From Rusavskia elegans (Eukaryota > Ascomycota > Lecanoromycetes > Teloschistales > Teloschistaceae), in NCBI GenBank assembly GCA_011316305.1, contig SAUG01000072.1, positions 124,001-188,000 on the forward strand: DNA of 64,000 nt, written 5' to 3'. The position numbers were made by a program, and so were the translations under genes. Positions 35,350 to 45,506 of the stretch are shown here, in pieces; within the stretch, counting starts at the first letter, position 1; every line of letters begins with the position of its first letter. The notes below the pieces were generated by a model. That model was not told where the DNA came from and made no database searches. It saw nothing but the letters and a program-made list of their open reading frames with translations.

Positions 35350-35538
35350 TATGACTTGCAGTCGTAGATACAAGACTGGTGGATCCAACTGGTTGATAGT
35401 CGTCGTATCTCCTGGTTGTTAGGCGCCCCTGAGCCCCTGAATCAATAAAGACTTGCTTACGTAATCCGCCCTCCCCACTGAATGACTTTCCGGCGAACCT
35501 CCCAGCAACATCCCACACGCCTCTAGTTAAGCACAATC

Positions 35539-36087
35539 ATGCAAGCTCTCCCCACTCTTCACCGTATGCCCACTACGACCCTCTCTTCCCTTCTCCTTTC
35601 CCCTACCGCTTCTGCAAACATCGCCGTCATCGATGTCCGCGACTCCGACCACGCCGGGGGGCACATCCGCTCCTCGATTCACGTGCCTTCGTCTACTCTG
35701 GATCACAGGCTACCGGAGCTGGTGCGGACGTTGAGGAGCAAGGAGAAGGTTGTTTTCCACTGCGCATTGAGTCAGCAGAGAGGCCCGGGGGCTGCATTGA
35801 GGTACATGAGGGAGAGAGAACGGATGTTGGGCGGGGCCGAAGCGGAGAAGATGAAGGTCGATGAGAAGGTTGCAGAGGAGGGGCTGAGTGGTCAGGACGT
35901 GAAGAGCGCCGTTGGGGACAAGGGGAAGGTGGAAAAGGTAGACGGTACAGAGGCTGAGGAACAGGAGGGGAAACACCAGCAGGAGGTGTGGGTACTGGAT
36001 GGCGGGTTTGTGAAGTGGCAGGAACGGTACGGGACCGATGATAGACTCACGGAAGACTATGCGCCTGATATATGGAACGACTACTAA
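35539..36087 (+). CDS. Rhodanese/CDC25-like phosphatase (Ibp1/Acr2 type)
   Basis: A 182-residue single-exon protein with a rhodanese fold: VIDVRDSDHAGGHIRSS (CH2A-like motif, residues 30-46), the active-site loop HCALSQQRG with Cys75 and Arg81 in C-x5-R spacing, and the closing VLDGGFVKWQERY. The seven-residue-type loop places it with fungal CDC25-like phosphatases and arsenate reductases (Ibp1, Ych1, Acr2) rather than sulfurtransferases; the substrate is unknown. A Lys/Glu-rich low-complexity insert of about 50 residues (roughly 96-150) separates the active-site helix from the last strand, which is unusual. It starts only 190 bp from the transposon island and still looks intact. Confidence 0.8.
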   Translation: MQALPTLHRMPTTTLSSLLLSPTASANIAVIDVRDSDHAGGHIRSSIHVPSSTLDHRLPELVRTLRSKEKVVFHCALSQQRGPGAALRYMRERERMLGGAEAEKMKVDEKVAEEGLSGQDVKSAVGDKGKVEKVDGTEAEEQEGKHQQEVWVLDGGFVKWQERYGTDDRLTEDYAPDIWNDY

Positions 36088-37977
36088 AGATGTGGCGACA
36101 CTCGCTGAACGCTTTAGGTGCTATCTTACAATGCACATCGAGAAAGATGCTTGGCACTGATCTGAGAGATTCCGAACGTTGCAATGGGTCCACTGAGTTT
36201 TATGGGATGGAATTACACTACAAGATCAGCTCATGTGCGATCGGTCGGGTACATTTGACCTCGAGCAGCTTTCCAAGCGATCAGGCCGCCAGCTATACAA
36301 TGGAGTATTCAGCATTCGACAAGAATGCTCCAACATCACCTACTTCAGTCTCTGTACAGTCTGCAGATGCTTTACCATCCCAGACGACGCAATGTCCTCT
36401 TAATAAGGCGGCCGTCCTGATTGACCAGATGCTCTTAACCGCGTATACGTATCCCACTTCTCTACAAGGCTTAGCCTGGCTGTGGAAGATCATCATCGGA
36501 CCTTTATGTAGCCTCGGGGGAGGAACCTGCGGCACCGTCTTCGAATGGAATGACCGGAATAAAGTCGGAGGATATGGCAACCACTCCCCAACGCTCCCCA
36601 CAACAAAAAGCCGTGAAATGAATTTATCCTGCACAGGGTGGTCGAGGGGGCCCTCAAGCCTGTTGAGCAAACAAGCCTTGACACGCTTGGCCTAGTGAGC
36701 ATCAAAGTCCCGTTGCATTGGGCTTTTTCCCCAGATGGACGAGCGATTCTGGAAAGCGGGGTGTAGACGTTATTTTTGTTGCAACAGTGGACAGACTCCA
36801 AGTCATTATTGAAATGGCACATAAACTCCGAGCGTTTTTCATCGTTACTCAATAAGAGTGTTTTTTATACTACTGCGGGGTGACTATCGCTCAATGACGC
36901 AAATATCAACTCAATTCGAATGGTAAAACATGCCCATTGAACCTAGAGGACATTTGTGAAGTTTCTTGTCAGACGAAGGATGAACAGAATCTGGAGTTGA
37001 AATATGCTCTTAAGCTCAAACAGGGTTTCCAAACCTTTTGACCCTCTAGACATGTCTCAGAGCTTTACCACTCTACCTGAAGAAGGGCCGCTGACTCCGG
37101 AAAGCTACTACGCTCTCACTGTTAAAGGCCTATGACCTGCATGTTTACGGACAGCCAAACGTGTGACTTGGACCGTCACTAAAATCCCTATATCTAGTCT
37201 GGTAGAAGTCCAGTGTTGACACCTTATGCTTTTGGTTCACTCTTAGCATAAAGAGGATTTCTCCATCGGTGTTCAGTTTGTAAGCCAAGTTGAAAGGCCA
37301 TGATGCTACAAGCTCATATATTATAATTCCGTTCAGGCTCCTTTACTCCACGCGTGCACATTCCGGCTGGGCTCCCTTCGCGCGACCAGATGTGTTCGGG
37401 TCCAGGGGCACAGAGTGTTACGGAGGCTTCCACTCCCTTTTATCGGCTTTGATACACGCAATCAACGAATTCAACGCTAAAAGTAGGCTGTACACGTAGT
37501 AGTCGTCGAGAAGCTCCTCGAATGACCAAAATTCATCCTTTACTTGGGTCAGTCGTCTCACGTAGATCGTTCCCCCCTTTGGTCGAACCATTCTCACCGT
37601 CAGGCCGTCTGGTTGACCTGCTGGTAATTGATGTTCATAAAAGACGGCAAGGTCGATTGTGTATTGACTCTACATAGAAATCTTGCCAATCGTTATGGAA
37701 GGTTTTGAGCCTTAAGGCAATTGAAGACGAATTCACAAGACGACTCACCAGTCTCACGAGTTCACCACACAACCAAGCTCGTAGTCGTCGAGATGGAAAG
37801 GTACAACACCAGATGTCAATCCAACATGCGCTATTGGATTGATTTGAGAAGTTCGGATAAGTAGTTTATCATGTCAATGCAGTGAAAGATATACACAAAA
37901 TTTGAGGAAAGAAGCATCATAGACAGAATCATGACCATTCCCTTTCCATGGAATCTCCACCCCTCGCTCAAGCGATA
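36088..37977. other. 1.9-kb region without a supported gene
   Basis: Normal base composition. A 207-codon open frame overlapping the rhodanese stop (36072-36695) and an antisense 125-codon frame have no recognisable domain, no promoter-like leader and low-complexity-free but random-looking content. It may be decayed coding sequence or long UTRs. Nothing is claimed. Confidence 0.45.
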
Positions 37978-39313
37978 TCACAGTTCATCATGCTGGACAA
38001 ATATGTTTGGCGAAACATTAATGTCATCTAAAAGCCTCGGGTTTAAGATTTGATGCCGTCCTCTTTGCGCAGCTCCCATAGCTTCCACATACAGCGGATC
38101 GATGGAATCCTGCATCTTATCTTTGTGTTGACCGAGCGCATCATCTACACAAGATCGAAGGCGTTGTAACCCCGATTCCGAGGCGTCGCCACTGATGACC
38201 ACGGCTCTGAAGATGTCCCACCAGTCCGGGCCATCAGACGTGGATTCGCGCTCCATCAGGAAGTCGGAAAGTGTATTCTCGATTTTCGCATAGTGTTTCT
38301 TCTTGATGGTTGTTGCTGCGTCCGAGTCATTAGTTTGCAGGATTTTCTGAATCCTTCCTTCCCGATTTGCGTGGTCGGCAGCATCCAGTATCGCATTCTC
38401 TCCGAGATTACTATACCGTACACGGGTCCCGATGCTGCACGTCTCGGCCCCCACGACAGCGATAAATACTTGAAGATAGGTCTCCCTATATTCCACGATG
38501 AGTACTCGATGCGAATCCTCGTCAATATCGCACGTGTCCTGATTCAAGCCAAATGCCTCACATGTATAAAGCCCATAAGCCAGCCATGTAGCCGCAACAG
38601 ACTTGATGACCTGCCAGGGCTGTTTGTAGGACGGTTCGACTTCCTTGAGTGCTTCTATAACAGCGCGTGTAGAGGAATCGTTGAAGTGCTGAGGTACGCT
38701 GACCGAAGCGATTTGTACGGGACGCTGCAGAGCGTTTGAGGCGGCTTCTTGTATTTTGCGCAAGGCGTCGACAAAGATGGCTCGGGCGCGATTAATGTCG
38801 TGTAGGTCTGGCGGTGCGGAGATGAGGGAGGCTCCTTCGCGAATGTACCATTCCCCGTGTGACTGTCTTTTGGATGAACATTAGTCGAGGTGCTGATTTT
38901 GAGGAGAACAAGCGCGATATGGACGCCATGCTTGGGCAATGGAGCTTACATTCTTATGCCATCGTTCGCCAGCACGCCCGCATGGTAGCTTTGATATTCT
39001 TGACCACCTTTGATATAGTTTAAAGAAACAGGTAGCTGCAGCGCCGTGAAATGCGCAGCCGTACTGAAAAAACTATGAGCAATGATTTTAAGATAAAGAA
39101 TTCGAATAATCGAACTTGAGATGTCGACTCCAAGATATCATGTTCAATGTAACTTACATGTATGTGGGCCCGAGGCTGATACCCAGATCTATCGCTTCCC
39201 GTCAGTCCTGTCGTGCACTTGTAGGCGCTTGACATCTTACAGCTCGAGCCTCCAGCCTTTACAGGAAGACTGACGTGAACGAAAAAAGCCAGCAACAAGC
39301 ATAGTATGGGCAT
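37978..39313 (-). CDS. Secreted ASKHA/Hsp70-like ATPase-domain protein
   Basis: Probable exons 39313-39183, 39063-38950 and 38866-37978 (377 residues). Start ATG gives a signal peptide (MPILCLLLAFFVHVSLPVKA). The middle and C-terminal parts have the layout of actin/Hsp70-like (ASKHA) proteins found as lineage-specific families in fungi: SYHAGVLANDGIRI (phosphate-1-like), PVQIASVSVPQHFN, VIKSVAATWLAYGLYT, then RVLIVEYRETYLQVFIAVV (phosphate-2-like). A second donor for exon 1 (GTAAGT at 39157) is stronger by consensus but shifts the frame, so GTATCA at 39182 is preferred. Canonical Hsp70 residues are largely missing, so activity is doubtful. The family assignment is moderate. Confidence 0.55.
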
Positions 39314-40485
39314 TTTGAAATTTGAGAGTACTGGAAAATCTGTCGTACTGTTCGTGAAATCGATAATTTTATTGATTCAAATCAAGCAGTACAACTCTGT
39401 CCAAGGGTAGAGGCAAAGAGGGAGCGAGACACAAGCAATCTGGAATGGCATGGTTGGTGAGCGCTAAGACGACATGACATGTGATTCTAGGTAGGGGTAA
39501 AGGGAAAGGTGCGACACTTCCAAAAGGCACAGCGTTCAATGGTTGGTTGTCATGTCGCCTGGACGGTCATGAGCTTGGACTCTGAAGCGAACAAGCCGTG
39601 CCAGTGTATTTGAGATTATCGTGAGGACCGCCTAGCTGTACTTTAGCCCACATCGGTACCGTTGCTGCTGCGTCTGCTGCCTATGGTACAATCTCTATGG
39701 AGCTGGCAGAAAAGTACGTTGTTGGCAGCGCCACCAGCGGTTACAAGAAGCGTTCCCGCCTCTGATTGGAGGAGCGGTTGGGGCGAAGCGTAGGCGCTTC
39801 ATGCGCTGCGCACTAGCAACTACAAGTCTGCTCGGCCTGCAGCATCTTGTCTTTTCAATCTGGGCTGAGTCGAACAAGATCGTAGGTCAACTGTCAAGGA
39901 CAGCTACGAACCTTCCGTGTGAATGCTGCTGTTCTACGATTGAGCTCTGAACAACGTGCTAAATAATTCTTCCTTTTCCATGTCCTCCTATGTTTCTTTC
40001 AGTCCAGAGTTCCCATGAATGTGAATCCATGGACTTTCTTCTTCTCTTCTTGCAGTATGAAGGACGAAGTAGCTGCGTGTTCAGGCGTTTGGTTCCAGGC
40101 GCCTCAGCGACATCCGCGATTCGTCCGTCTGTACCAATCCAGGCCTCGATATGCTTGCTGTCAGACACTAGGCTTGAGATCTGGGCCATTGACAGTCATT
40201 GTGGGTATCCGATACACCGACTGGAACGCAAATAGGATAGCCTGTTAGTGCATGAGATGTCGCCTTCATTCCTAGTCTTGCAGCGATGAAACACCAGTAC
40301 TTTCTCGTAGAAAAAGAGCGGGTATCGCTGGTAGTTCGGCCCTCGACCTCTGCACAGCGCTCACAGGTCGAGCCCGTCGGTAGAACAAAGGTCTACAGCC
40401 ATCAGAGTTTTTAAAACATAAAAGAAGCTCCCCTCCGTTGGGAGTACAGTTGCTATGCACATGTTGCGTAGCACGGACCCAAGCA
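39314..40485. other. 1.2-kb spacer between divergent ASKHA-like and protease-like genes
   Basis: Contains both promoters. Short open frames around 39.7 and 40.0-40.25 kb show no domain or codon pattern. Nothing else recognised. Confidence 0.45.
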
Positions 40486-42227
40486 ATGGTTCCCATACTT
40501 AAGCTAGTCCTCTGTGGCTTTCTTACTATTACTTGTGCATCTCCTCTTGGGGTACTGAAGCTGTCGCAGGCACCAAACATCATACCGCGTCAACACACCG
40601 ATGATCGTCTCGCCTACATCAAACACACGTTTCCGGGCATTTACTGGGATGAAGCTTGGCTGACCTGTTCTGATGATGACTTTAACATATTACATGAAGC
40701 GACACGGATGCTGGCACCTTTCACCGATGTCTATGAAGGCCGCTTCGATGAGACTGCCGCTTGGAACCGATTCTTCGTCAATGACAAGAAAGCAAAGAAG
40801 GGCTGGGGTTGGCATGTAAGTTGTTTTCATTACCCATGCGTTGACAGATGATTCCTCTTCCGTAACAGTCGGGGTATTGAATGCCTGCCTGGCCATTGGG
40901 CCTCACTTTGACTGTATGCCTGGGCAGACACCGCATTGGTTCCGGGCTGACCGGTTGCAGGATACCGCCAACAACCAGAATGCCTTCCTCAGCATCAAGA
41001 GCAATTTAGTACAATTGAACAAATGGCCTGGTAGAGGAAAGAAGACCCGACAAGGCAACATTGAACAACGCACGCAGGTCTCCTATACGTGCAGAGCACC
41101 GGAGGGGTATCGAAACAAGTGTACGGATAATCCAACCTTAGGCGCGTTCAGACTCATACCTGGCGCCTACGAGGGAGGCTGGGCCATCATGTTCTGCCCT
41201 TCGTTCTTCAAGAAGCGCTACCTAAACGCCATTACCGCAGACAAGCCAAAGAAGGTTGAAGATCTGGCTTCGTTATACAGCTACGAGCACTTGCTTGCGC
41301 ATGAACTACTTCACTGCGATATCATCGGTACCAAAGAACCTGTGGATGATCTGACGGGGAACATCCCTGGACAGCGAGATGGCCAATTGATGTACGGTGC
41401 TAGCCGATGCTACGAGTGGGCTTGGAAGGATCAGAGAGATGGTCCTGGGCCAGTCAATATTGCAACAGCGCGCAACGGTCAGTGAAATGGAAGGCACCGT
41501 CATCTTGGGTCATTGACGCTAATACAACGAATCAGCTGATAGCTACGCCTGGTATCTTACCAACAGATGGTTTGATAGGGTATGGAAGTGGAATGAGGTA
41601 AGAAGCTCGTCTCGCGGTGTAGTCAAATGTCGGCGCAGTCAACTCGAGTCGCCATCTATCTTGATTGCTTGTCATGGCATCGATACGTCGATTTGCAGGG
41701 CATGCGACTCTCTTGTGCTCTGGGGCTAACTTCTCGTGGTAGTACGTTGGTGGCGGATGGTTCGGCAAGCGCGACGTACAGGACGATGGCACTCAAGCCA
41801 TTACACCTGACGACTTGACCAGCTATCCACTCAATATCGACGAAGGTGAAGTCAACGACGTCGATGAGGTCCCGCAATTCGCAGACTCGAAAAACTGCGA
41901 AAGAACGGACACCGTCCTGGGCTCCAGCTACGAATGCGCTTACGTGGGTGAGATATACAGTGATTACGTTAAAGGCCTGACGACCCCTTGTGATCTATCG
42001 TAAGTCCCTTTCCACCTCCGCGGATTCACCTCATCAATATGCCATGGCTAGTATACAACGCTGACCTTTTTGATAGTCCTGAATGCCAGCAACCCGATGG
42101 CACATCCATCAATGCCAAATGTGTCTGTACATGTGACGGCGAGATCGCCTCAATGCATGACAGCCGATGCGCAGGTTTCAAAGGTGCACTGCCGGATCCT
42201 CCGCGACACAAAGATACAGGGTCCTGA
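40486..42227 (+). CDS. Secreted HExxH metalloprotease-like protein with Cys-rich tail
   Basis: Five exons: 40486-40815, 40928-41477, 41536-41597, 41743-41999, 42077-42227 (449 residues). All junctions are GT-AG and in phase; the first intron uses GTAAGT and the acceptor at GGGCAG (40927), because the nearer AGs break the frame. A signal peptide is present (MVPILKLVLCGFLTITCAS). The catalytic-type motif is HELLH at 235-239, followed by IGTKEPVDD and MYGASRCYEWAW, an arrangement like M35-type zinc peptidases (HExxH, then GT-D-YG). The last exon encodes a short tail with CVCTC, possibly EGF-like. Cysteines and secretion suggest an extracellular protein acting on host or environmental protein. 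Substrate and activity are not shown. Confidence 0.75.
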
Positions 42228-42415
42228 ACCCAAGATCGATGGTTGGGATACCATAAAGTCAACTAGCGCTACGATAGAATGGACAACCAGGGTACAGGAA
42301 ACAATGCACGAAAAGCTTGATTAGAATGTGGGATTTCCTTAGAGCTCTACGTTGTATTGATTCCCATCGCAGCTCAAACCTTTCCAATTTCAAAAAGTCC
42401 TTCAATTCATCGGAA

Positions 42416-43096
42416 TTACAGTTGCTCCTCTGGCAAGGCCCACCCATTTCGCTCTCCCTTCTCAGCTGCCTTTCTCTCCTCCGCCTTTGCCTTCGCCCTC
42501 GCCTTCACAAACCCTTCCAACTGCTTCATCTTATGTTATGAAATACAAACTGCCCGTAGTCCGTGTCGTACTTCAACACCTTCAACTAAGGGATATTCTG
42601 CCCCAATCTCTCCAAAGCTTTGTACATCGGCTTGAAGGGTCAATAGTTATGAGGTCCAGTCGGGATGATAATAGCCACGTGACTCATCTCAAGCGATGTC
42701 TTTATCAGCAACATGTATTTTCAGACCTTGCAGGCCGGGTATCCCATACTTCGGTTATAAGGCGTGGTGACTTCTGCCGCTTGCCCGTGGTCGAGGCTCT
42801 GGCCCTCGAGGTTTCGAATTGAGCAGCAATAAAGATTTTCCCATCTTTCCCAGGAAAGAAAGCTGCGAGAGTTGATTTGCTGACAGGCAGTGAATGGTAC
42901 CCGGGTTCTTTCAGGTCATCCCCTTCTCGTTCTGCTTCTTGCTCGTCGGTCGTCATGTCCTTGTCGAAACACCTCCGTTATCTGGAATCCTTCATCTATT
43001 CCGATTTCATCTATCATCAACTCTTCGCCTTCCGTCTTGTCGTCGTCGTCCTTGTTGGCCCTCCTCTTTATCCTTTTGCGTTCATCATCATTCTCC
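42416..43096 (-). pseudogene. Decayed minus-strand gene
   Basis: Three protein-like stretches read leftward in the right order but in different frames or across stops. They are KRIKRRANKDDDDKTEGEE with DEIGIDEGFQITEVFRQ (43.09-42.95 kb), EPGYHSLPVSKSTLAAFF (about 42.9 kb), and MSHVAIIIPTGPHNY, stop, PFKPMYKALERLGQNIP, stop, LKVLKYDTDYGQFVFHN (42.7-42.55 kb). They end in a Lys/Ala/Glu-rich tail closing WALPEEQL at TAA 42416-42418. TGA and TAG interrupt the third stretch. Either the gene is broken (TAG from CAG fits RIP) or several introns were missed. Family not recognised. Confidence 0.4.
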
Positions 43097-43335
43097 TATT
43101 CGTCCTTAACCTTATACGATCCAAGCTGCTTACAAGCCTATTTGACTGCCCTCGAGACAGGACAGTGCGAATAAGGATCCAGAACCAGAAGATGGAAGTC
43201 ACCAATCTGACCGAAAAACGACGTTTCAAAAGGATGTGGAATTGATGTGTCTTGCAAATCCGTGCTCTGATGAGGCACGGATTCGTACTCTGTTACTTAT
43301 CTTCTTTCGGAATTCCAATTTGTTCACAGATTTTC

Positions 43336-44802
43336 TCACGAAGCATATCCGGCTCGCGAATCCCAATCATCTTTTTCCGTCGCTCCACCCCAAAGCTCCT
43401 TGCTCCCCTCCTCTAGACTCCACATCTCTTCAGCTGAACTTCTAGCTCCTCTACCGGCCCAAATCCGGCTCAGCCCCGCCGCGAGCAGCACCAATAGCAC
43501 AACAACGACGTTACCCCATTGCCCAACTGCTGCAAACGGCTCAAGCTCTACGGCAGACTCCCTTGTCGTTTCTTGATAGACAACGGAGCCGTAAAACGCA
43601 CTGACGCTAACGAACTGGGTGAAGAGTTGGACCAGTTTCAGAATCGTGATCTGAATCGTTACCCAAAGGGTTTGCGAGCCATTATCGATGTGACCGGTGC
43701 TTTTGATGGAAATATTGATGACGCTTGTCCACTCCCATCCTGACTTAAAGGGCTGTTGGCGATACTCCAATCGCAGAACTGACTTATGAACCCATTTAGG
43801 AAGCCATCCTTTTTGCTCTGTGGTGATATAGGTCACCAACGCAAGGAAAGTGTAAGCCCACCAGAACATAATGATATTGCGATGGCTGACGGCCTTATTC
43901 GACCTCGATGGGGAGATGGTAAGGACGCCAATGTCTTGCGTTTTGCGGCCAGTGTAGCCTGTTGTAGCGAAGCAAGAATAGATGCAGGCGGGAGAAGAGT
44001 CGTTCCTGAAAGGTGAAGATGATCGTTGCGCAGTCGAGAGGAGTTGGTGAAAAGAGTCGTACCAGGGCTGACCTTGAGTCGGTGCTTGAAACCCGGCCGT
44101 GGGAAGAGGTTCGATGTTGTCCTTTGAACATATCTGGAAGTGTGCATTAGAGTGAGGCGATGTCAGAGGGTAGAACGTGTGGGCGACGGCTAAAATGAGA
44201 AGCCAGGATATCAAGATAGCTTTGTTTGTGGACTTTCTGAACGTGTTCGACCAAGCTGCCATGGGGAGAGCACCCAGCATGACGCTAGTGAGTATGACTA
44301 CGGTTCCTTCAATGTCAGGTTCATCGACGCCGGCACATGCAAGGAACGGAGCGTTTGTACTCGGAACGAATATTGATTCGCAGTGCGACTTCGCCTTTGG
44401 GAAACTGTCTTTGTTGTTCGTAGCAAAGAGGACCATCAAATGGATGGCTGCTACGCCGGAGTAGGTCATCACCGAGGCTGCAGCACCTGCAGCAAGCCAT
44501 TCATGATTGCGGATAATGACTGTGAAGGTCAAGAGCAGGTAACAAATATACCTTGGTGTTGCTTGATATTGACTGCTCATAGGGAATGTACAAGTGATGG
44601 GGCTGATTACAACATCTTTTATGTCGTACTTGGTGGGCTGTGGGACTTGCGAGGCAGGACCCTCGCGGATATAAAGCGTATTGAAAATACTGTACAAAAT
44701 GAGATAGCAGAATATCACCCCAGAAACAGCATCAGTGATTATCTGCCTCCGAGGGCGTGGTCTTGGGTAAAGAGAACAGCCGAATTTAGAAAGACTGAGC
44801 AT
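43336..44802 (-). CDS. Polytopic membrane protein of unknown function
   Basis: Uninterrupted 488-residue frame from ATG 44802. Several hydrophobic segments are visible: VIFCYLILYSIFNTLYI, YICYLLLTFTVII, AAASVMTYSGVAAIHLMVLF, VVILTSVMLGALPMAAW, AILISWLLILAVAHTFY, IIMFWWAYTFLALVTYI, a C-terminal pair around LVQLFTQFVSVSAFYG, and NVVVVLLVLLAAGLSRIW. A cysteine-containing loop (HFQICSKDNIEP...ACIYSCFATTGYTGR) lies between segments 5 and 6. The C-terminus is acidic and Trp/Glu-rich. Such seven-or-more-pass proteins form expanded, uncharacterised families in Pezizomycotina. No transport or receptor motif is seen. Confidence 0.7.
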   Translation of the reverse strand: MLSLSKFGCSLYPRPRPRRQIITDAVSGVIFCYLILYSIFNTLYIREGPASQVPQPTKYDIKDVVISPITCTFPMSSQYQATPRYICYLLLTFTVIIRNHEWLAAGAAASVMTYSGVAAIHLMVLFATNNKDSFPKAKSHCESIFVPSTNAPFLACAGVDEPDIEGTVVILTSVMLGALPMAAWSNTFRKSTNKAILISWLLILAVAHTFYPLTSPHSNAHFQICSKDNIEPLPTAGFQAPTQGQPWYDSFHQLLSTAQRSSSPFRNDSSPACIYSCFATTGYTGRKTQDIGVLTISPSRSNKAVSHRNIIMFWWAYTFLALVTYITTEQKGWLPKWVHKSVLRLEYRQQPFKSGWEWTSVINISIKSTGHIDNGSQTLWVTIQITILKLVQLFTQFVSVSAFYGSVVYQETTRESAVELEPFAAVGQWGNVVVVLLVLLAAGLSRIWAGRGARSSAEEMWSLEEGSKELWGGATEKDDWDSRAGYAS

Positions 44803-45506
44803 CGCGATTGAGGTATTAAATGATATGCAGAAAGTTGAAAGCAGAGCCAGCGACTAAGTGCTATAGCGGATTGGGTACCCAGATGTATTGGCCTGACTAT
44901 AAGCATCCTCACTAGAGGTAGCCTGCCCTTCTCAAGTAAATACTGAGCTGAAGCCTGAAGTCAAGTAAGGCGAACGACCAGCCCAAAAAAGCGCCTTGCT
45001 GCACAGAGCCTCATGAGCTCTTCCCAAATAAAGCACCCTGCCACCAGGGTACAGAATACGAGTTCGTGGCCGTGGCATTTTGCAAGAAGCTGAATACGAC
45101 CCGTTGATTTTATTGTAGTGGTGCCAGCATATATATCCGCCGGTATTGGGTACATACTTACCGTATCAATACGGTATATAACAATCTGCTACCTTGAGCA
45201 AAACCAGGTAATTACCTTAGAAGGCCCTTTAGCAATGCTAACTTACCTTACCTTACTTCTAGGTAAATACCACTTTTGATTTCTTGCGATCTGCGGGCGA
45301 CTTCCTTGACATTTCCTCCTTCTACAGTGCTCTTCATTTCAATTGGTACCCAGCCAATTCGCATTTTTACCGAAGCCAAGGAGGCTCTGCGCAAGGCGTT
45401 GTGGGGCGAACGATGACAGAGGGTGTCCTGCAAAGGATCGTAATACGGTTGAATTCGTGGACGATACGATGTAAGCTCGCTTTGTGCTTGTGCAGTGTAA
45501 ACTGTG
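44803..45506. other. Spacer between membrane protein and CorA-like gene
   Basis: 704 bases. Near 45205-45265 TACCTTA/GGTAA motifs recur (ACCTTACCTTACTTCTAGG), a short direct/inverted repeat patch. No gene recognised. Confidence 0.4.

Noticed and set aside
36072..36695. 207-codon plus-strand frame
   Set aside because: Overlaps the rhodanese gene's stop region, shows no domain, and a similar antisense frame exists; no supporting leader or splice pattern.
40816..40868. Short first intron for the metalloprotease-like gene (acceptor AACAG at 40868)
   Set aside because: It leads at once to a stop or to the wrong frame; the acceptor at 40927 keeps the phase and joins GWGWH to TPHWF.
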